This document shows, one piece after another, positions 1 to 5,773 of a stretch of DNA of 5,773 nt (positions are counted from its first letter, which is position 1; each line of letters opens with the position of its first letter). This stretch comes from Actinomycetes bacterium (lineage in GTDB: Bacteria; Actinomycetota; Actinomycetes; Actinomycetales; Cellulomonadaceae), in contig JAEZAR010000044.1 of NCBI GenBank assembly GCA_023430425.1, positions 1 to 5,773 of the forward strand, in the 5' to 3' direction. The notes under the pieces are model-generated. The model did not search any database, had not been told where the DNA came from, and saw nothing but the letters and a program-made list of their open reading frames with translations. A program made the translations under genes and the position numbers.

Positions 1-806
1 GAACACGTCGGCCAGCTCGGCGGCGCCGGCCCCCTGCGCGCCGACACCGGGCGCCAGCACGGGGCCTCGGACCGCCGCCAGGTCGACGCCGAGGCGCCGG
101 GCCGCGTCCCCCACGGTGGCTCCCACGACGACTCCGAAGGGCCCGAGCTCCGCCGGGGCGGCGGCGAGCACGCGGGCGTTCAGGGCGCCGACCGCTCGGG
201 CCACCGCCGCGGCGACCGCCTCGCCGTCGGGCGACGTGGCGTGCTGGACCTGGACGCCCTCAGGGTTCGACGTGAGGGCCAGGACGAAGAGCCCGCGGCC
301 CGACTCCTCCGCCGCGCGCACCGCGGGGGCGAGCGCACCGACGCCGAGGTACGGGCTGACCGTCAGCGCGTCCGCGCCGAGCGGGGCGCCGGGCGAGAGG
401 TACGCGTCGGCGTAGCCCGACATCGTCGAGCCGATGTCACCCCGCTTCGCGTCGAGGACGACCTGCGTCACCTCCCCGCGGACGGCGGCCAGGACCTCCT
501 CGAGCACGGCGACCCCACGGGCGCCGTGCCGCTCGAAGAAGGCGGCCTGCGGCTTGATCGCCGCCACCTCGCCCACCAGGGCCTCGACCAGCGTGAGCGC
601 GAACCGGCGCAGGCCGTCGGCGTCGTCGGGGAGCCCCCACGCGTCCAGGAGGCCCGGGTGGGGGTCGATGCCGACGCACAGCGGCCCGAGACGGTCCATC
701 GCCGACGAGAGCCGGGCTCCGAAGTGGCGCGGCGCCGCGTCACGGCCGCCGCGACGCTCCGGAGCCCCACCGGCCCGGCCCGCCCCGCTCACGCCGCCCG
801 CCCCGC

Positions 807-810
<4 letters not shown>
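1..810 (-). CDS. pyrF: Orotidine 5'-phosphate decarboxylase (group 2 type), 3' end cut by the window edge
   Basis: This cytosolic enzyme decarboxylates orotidine 5'-monophosphate to UMP, the last step of de novo pyrimidine synthesis. I translated the minus strand from the ATG at 810 and found 270 codons with no stop, running off the left edge. Motifs of the longer, group 2 form of the family appear in order: PLCVGIDP (residues 43-50, Asp49), [13 protein letters not shown] (Lys86), [11 protein letters not shown] (120-130, with the catalytic Asp120-Lys122-Asp125 set), SPYLGVG, TSNPEG (180-185), VVVGAT (227-232) and the phosphate-loop stretch LAPGVGAQG (252-260). The C-terminal part with the second phosphate contact is beyond the window, probably about 40-50 residues by comparison with mycobacterial PyrF. 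The start overlaps the carB stop as ATGA, so it is probably translationally coupled. Residues 1 to about 29 are an Ala/Gly/Arg-rich extension ahead of the conserved [16 protein letters not shown] segment, so a later start is possible. The function is very secure; the exact start is less so. Confidence 0.97.
775..810 (-). repeat. Imperfect 18-bp tandem duplication at the pyrF start
   Basis: Read on the minus strand, unit 1 (810 to 793) is ATGAGCGGGGCGGGCGGC and unit 2 (792 to 775) is GTGAGCGGGGCGGGCCGG. They match at 15 of 18 positions. Each unit begins with a usable start codon in the pyrF frame (ATG, then GTG), giving the peptide [12 protein letters not shown]. Only the first copy has the ATGA overlap with the carB stop. 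The duplication is in frame and forms part of the extended PyrF N-terminus. It may be a replication-slippage product in GC-rich DNA; that origin is inference. Confidence 0.8.
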
Positions 811-4137
<3,327 letters not shown>

Positions 4138-4154
<17 letters not shown>

Positions 4155-5349
4155 CGGACTCCTTGCTCGCGGTGCCGGGTGCGCCGGCGGTCATCAGCTC
4201 GACGAACCTGTCGAAGAGGTAGCCGGCGTCGTGGGGCCCAGCCGCCGCCTCCGGGTGGTACTGCACGGAGAAGGCGGGCAGGTCCAGGCACTCGAGGCCC
4301 TCGACGACGCCGTCGTTGAGGGCGACGTGGGAGACGACGACGCGGCCGTAGCGGCCCTCGTCGTACGGCGCCACCGACTCCGACTCGACCGGTGCGTCGA
4401 CGGCGAACCCGTGGTTGTGCGCGGTGATCTCCACCTTGCGGGTGCGCCGGTCCATCACCGGCTGGTTCACCCCGCGGTGCCCGTAGGCGAGCTTGTACGT
4501 GCCGTAGCCGAGCGCGCGCCCCAGCAGCTGGTTGCCGTAGCAGATCCCGAAGAAGGGGATGCGCCGGTCGAGGACCGCGCGCAGCAGCTCGACCTCGTGC
4601 ACGGCGGCCGCCGGGTCGCCGGGACCGTTGGAGAAGAAGACCCCGTCGGGCTCGAGGGCGAGGACCTCCTCGGCCGTGGCCGTCGCCGGCACGACGTGGG
4701 TGCGCACCCCGCGCTCCGCGAGCCGCTGCGGCGTCATGGACTTGATGCCGAGGTCGACGGCGACCACGGTGGCCACGGCGTCCGTGCCGCTCACCGGCCC
4801 GCGCAGCGGCTCCACCGTGTACCGGCGGGTCGCGGAGACCTCGCGGGCCAGGTCCGCGCCCGCCATCGCGGGGGCGGCCGCGACGACGTCGAGCAGGTCC
4901 TGGTCGGTGCGCCGCCGGCCGGCGTCGTCGAGCAGGCCGGGACCCGAGAAGATCCCCGCGCGCATGACGCCCCGCTCGCGCAGGTGCCGGGTGAGCGCGC
5001 GCGTGTCCAGGTCGCTGATCCCGACGACGCCCTGCGCCTCGAGCTCGTCGGCCAGGCTGCGCTGCGCGCGCCAGCTGGACGGCCGGATCGCGGGGTCGCG
5101 CACGACGTAGCCGGCGACCCAGATCCGGGCCGACTCCGGGTCCTCGTCGTTGACCCCCGTGTTGCCGACGTGCGGCGCGGTCATCACGACGATCTGCCGG
5201 TGGTAGGACGGGTCGGTCAGGGTCTCCTGGTAGCCCGTCATCCCGGTGTTGAAGACGATCTCCCCCACGGTCGTGCCGGAGGCGCCGAACGCCAGGCCCG
5301 TGAAGGTGCGGCCGTCCTCGAGCACGAGGACGGCGTCCGGTGCGGTCAT
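4138..5349 (-). CDS. carA: Carbamoyl-phosphate synthase small (glutaminase) subunit
   Basis: CarA hydrolyses glutamine and passes the ammonia through an intramolecular tunnel to CarB, with which it forms the synthase. The protein has 403 residues, within the usual range of about 360-400 plus a short tail. The N-terminal CPSase small-chain domain (about 1-150) shows [21 protein letters not shown] (starting near 29) and [11 protein letters not shown]. The class I glutamine amidotransferase domain (about 193-385) shows SNGPGDP (240-246), the nucleophile elbow [14 protein letters not shown] with Cys270, a substrate-site NHGF (312-315), and YHPEA with His365 and Glu367 completing the triad. The elbow has Tyr and Asn where E. 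coli has Leu and His; as far as I recall, actinobacterial CarA commonly has an aromatic residue and Asn there. The ATG at 5349 overlaps the upstream stop as ATGA and gives the family-typical N-terminus directly before VLVLEDG. The last 15 or so residues are a non-conserved tail that encodes the carB ribosome-binding site. It looks intact. Confidence 0.99.
4159..4164 (-). promoter_or_regulatory. Shine-Dalgarno site of carB inside the carA 3' end
   Basis: On the minus strand AAGGAG stands four bases before the carB ATG (4154). It is the clearest ribosome-binding site in the window and lies within the carA codons for Ser-Lys-Glu-Ser near the C-terminus. The carB start therefore has its own strong site as well as overlapping the carA stop, consistent with matched synthesis of the two subunits. 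The spacing is on the short side of usual. Confidence 0.75.
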
Positions 5350-5773
5350 GCGGGGTTCCCGTCGGTCGTGGGGGCGGAGGTCTCGCCGGGCCGAGGAGCC
5401 GACCCGCCGGCCCGGTCGGCCCGGTCGGTCGGCTCGACCAGGTGGGTCAGCGCGTCGACGAGCGGCCCGACGTCCACGGCGTGCCGCGGGAGCACACCGG
5501 TGTCGAGTGTGACCGCCCCGCAGCGCCAGCGCAGCACGACGACGCGGTCCGCACCCACCGCGGTCCCGGCCATCCCGGACGCGCGCGAGACCCCGACGAG
5601 GTCGGCGGCCGGGACGAAGAGGTCCGGCGCCCCGACGCGACGGACCAGCGCGCCGACGTCGTGGACGGCCACCTCGGCGGGGCTGCGCACAGCGAGCCCG
5701 TGGGCGGCGACGCGGGCGAGGCGGTCCTCGGCCCGCGCGGTGGCGAGGTACGTGGCCGCGAGCGGGCCGAGCC
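5346..5773 (-). CDS. PH-like domain protein of the pyrimidine operon, 5' end cut by the window edge
   Basis: This gene has no established function. The minus-strand frame is open from the right edge to the TGA at 5348-5346, giving 141 visible residues. A GTG at 5690 would give a 114-residue protein, but the frame upstream is also coding: [21 protein letters not shown] resembles the strand just before the conserved core in homologues, so the true start is off the window. The core, including [29 protein letters not shown] and VTLDTGV, fits the small protein that sits between pyrC and carA in actinobacteria (Rv1382 in M. tuberculosis, annotated as a probable export or membrane protein; others call it PH-like). 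Homologues begin with a single transmembrane helix, which would lie outside this window. The last 30 or so residues are a Pro/Asp/Arg/Gly-rich tail, probably disordered. Its stop overlaps the carA start as ATGA, so it is likely co-translated with carA. The family match is from memory, not from a search. Confidence 0.85.
   Translation of the reverse strand, partial: LGPLAATYLATARAEDRLARVAAHGLAVRSPAEVAVHDVGALVRRVGAPDLFVPAADLVGVSRASGMAGTAVGADRVVVLRWRCGAVTLDTGVLPRHAVDVGPLVDALTHLVEPTDRADRAGGSAPRPGETSAPTTDGNPA
5357..5360 (-). promoter_or_regulatory. Weak Shine-Dalgarno-like site for carA
   Basis: On the minus strand GGGA sits seven bases before the carA ATG (5349), inside the end of the PH-like gene. 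It is only a four-base match, much poorer than the carB site, so carA initiation probably relies on ribosomes that have just finished the upstream gene at the ATGA overlap. Confidence 0.25.
5409..5426 (-). repeat. Exact 9-bp tandem repeat in the tail of the PH-like gene
   Basis: GGCCCGGTC (plus strand) occurs twice back to back. On the coding strand it reads GACCGGGCC twice, encoding Asp-Arg-Ala-Asp-Arg-Ala within the low-complexity C-terminal tail. It is in frame and most likely reflects slippage in a weakly constrained region. Confidence 0.6.

Noticed and set aside
437..770. Minus-strand frames of 80 and 100 codons overlapping pyrF in other registers
   Set aside because: The frame that begins at 810 carries every PyrF motif; these alternatives are Arg/Gly/Pro-rich shadows in the wrong register.
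5346..5690. The PH-like gene beginning at the GTG at 5690
   Set aside because: The frame stays open upstream to the window edge and the upstream residues fit the family core, so the GTG is most likely an internal Val codon and the gene is truncated by the window.

Overview
This is a very GC-rich, fully coding stretch. All of its genes lie on the minus strand, so transcription runs from high to low coordinates. Codon third positions are almost all G or C. The CarB and CarA proteins carry typical actinobacterial wording, for example a CarB start of [17 protein letters not shown] and a CarA nucleophile elbow GICYGNQ. The small gene between the (off-window) upstream pyr genes and carA is also an actinobacterial hallmark. 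I infer an actinomycete, possibly of the Cellulomonas/Micrococcales type; the family-level guess is weak because no search was run.

In transcription order the layout is: the 3' part of a PH-like-domain protein gene (right edge to 5346), carA (5349 to 4138), carB (4154 to 807), and pyrF (810 to the left edge, 3' end missing). There is no intergenic DNA. The stop of the PH-like gene overlaps the carA start as ATGA, carA and carB overlap by 17 bases with the carB Shine-Dalgarno sequence inside the last carA codons, and the carB stop overlaps the pyrF start as ATGA. This is the interior of the actinobacterial de novo pyrimidine operon, whose usual order is pyrR-pyrB-pyrC-(PH-like gene)-carA-carB-pyrF.

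CarA releases ammonia from glutamine and CarB uses it with bicarbonate and two ATP to make carbamoyl phosphate, the first committed compound of the pathway (also used for arginine). PyrF performs the last step to UMP, decarboxylating orotidine monophosphate. CarB carries a C-terminal MGS-like domain, the site where the family senses nucleotides such as UMP. The promoter, any PyrR-binding leader and the terminator must lie outside the window; none is visible here.

I found no undescribed system. The points most worth a second look are the uncharacterised PH-like protein embedded in the operon, and an imperfect 18-bp tandem duplication that copies the pyrF start codon and accompanies an N-terminal extension of about 27 residues. 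The long plus-strand reading frames are codon-bias shadows of these genes.
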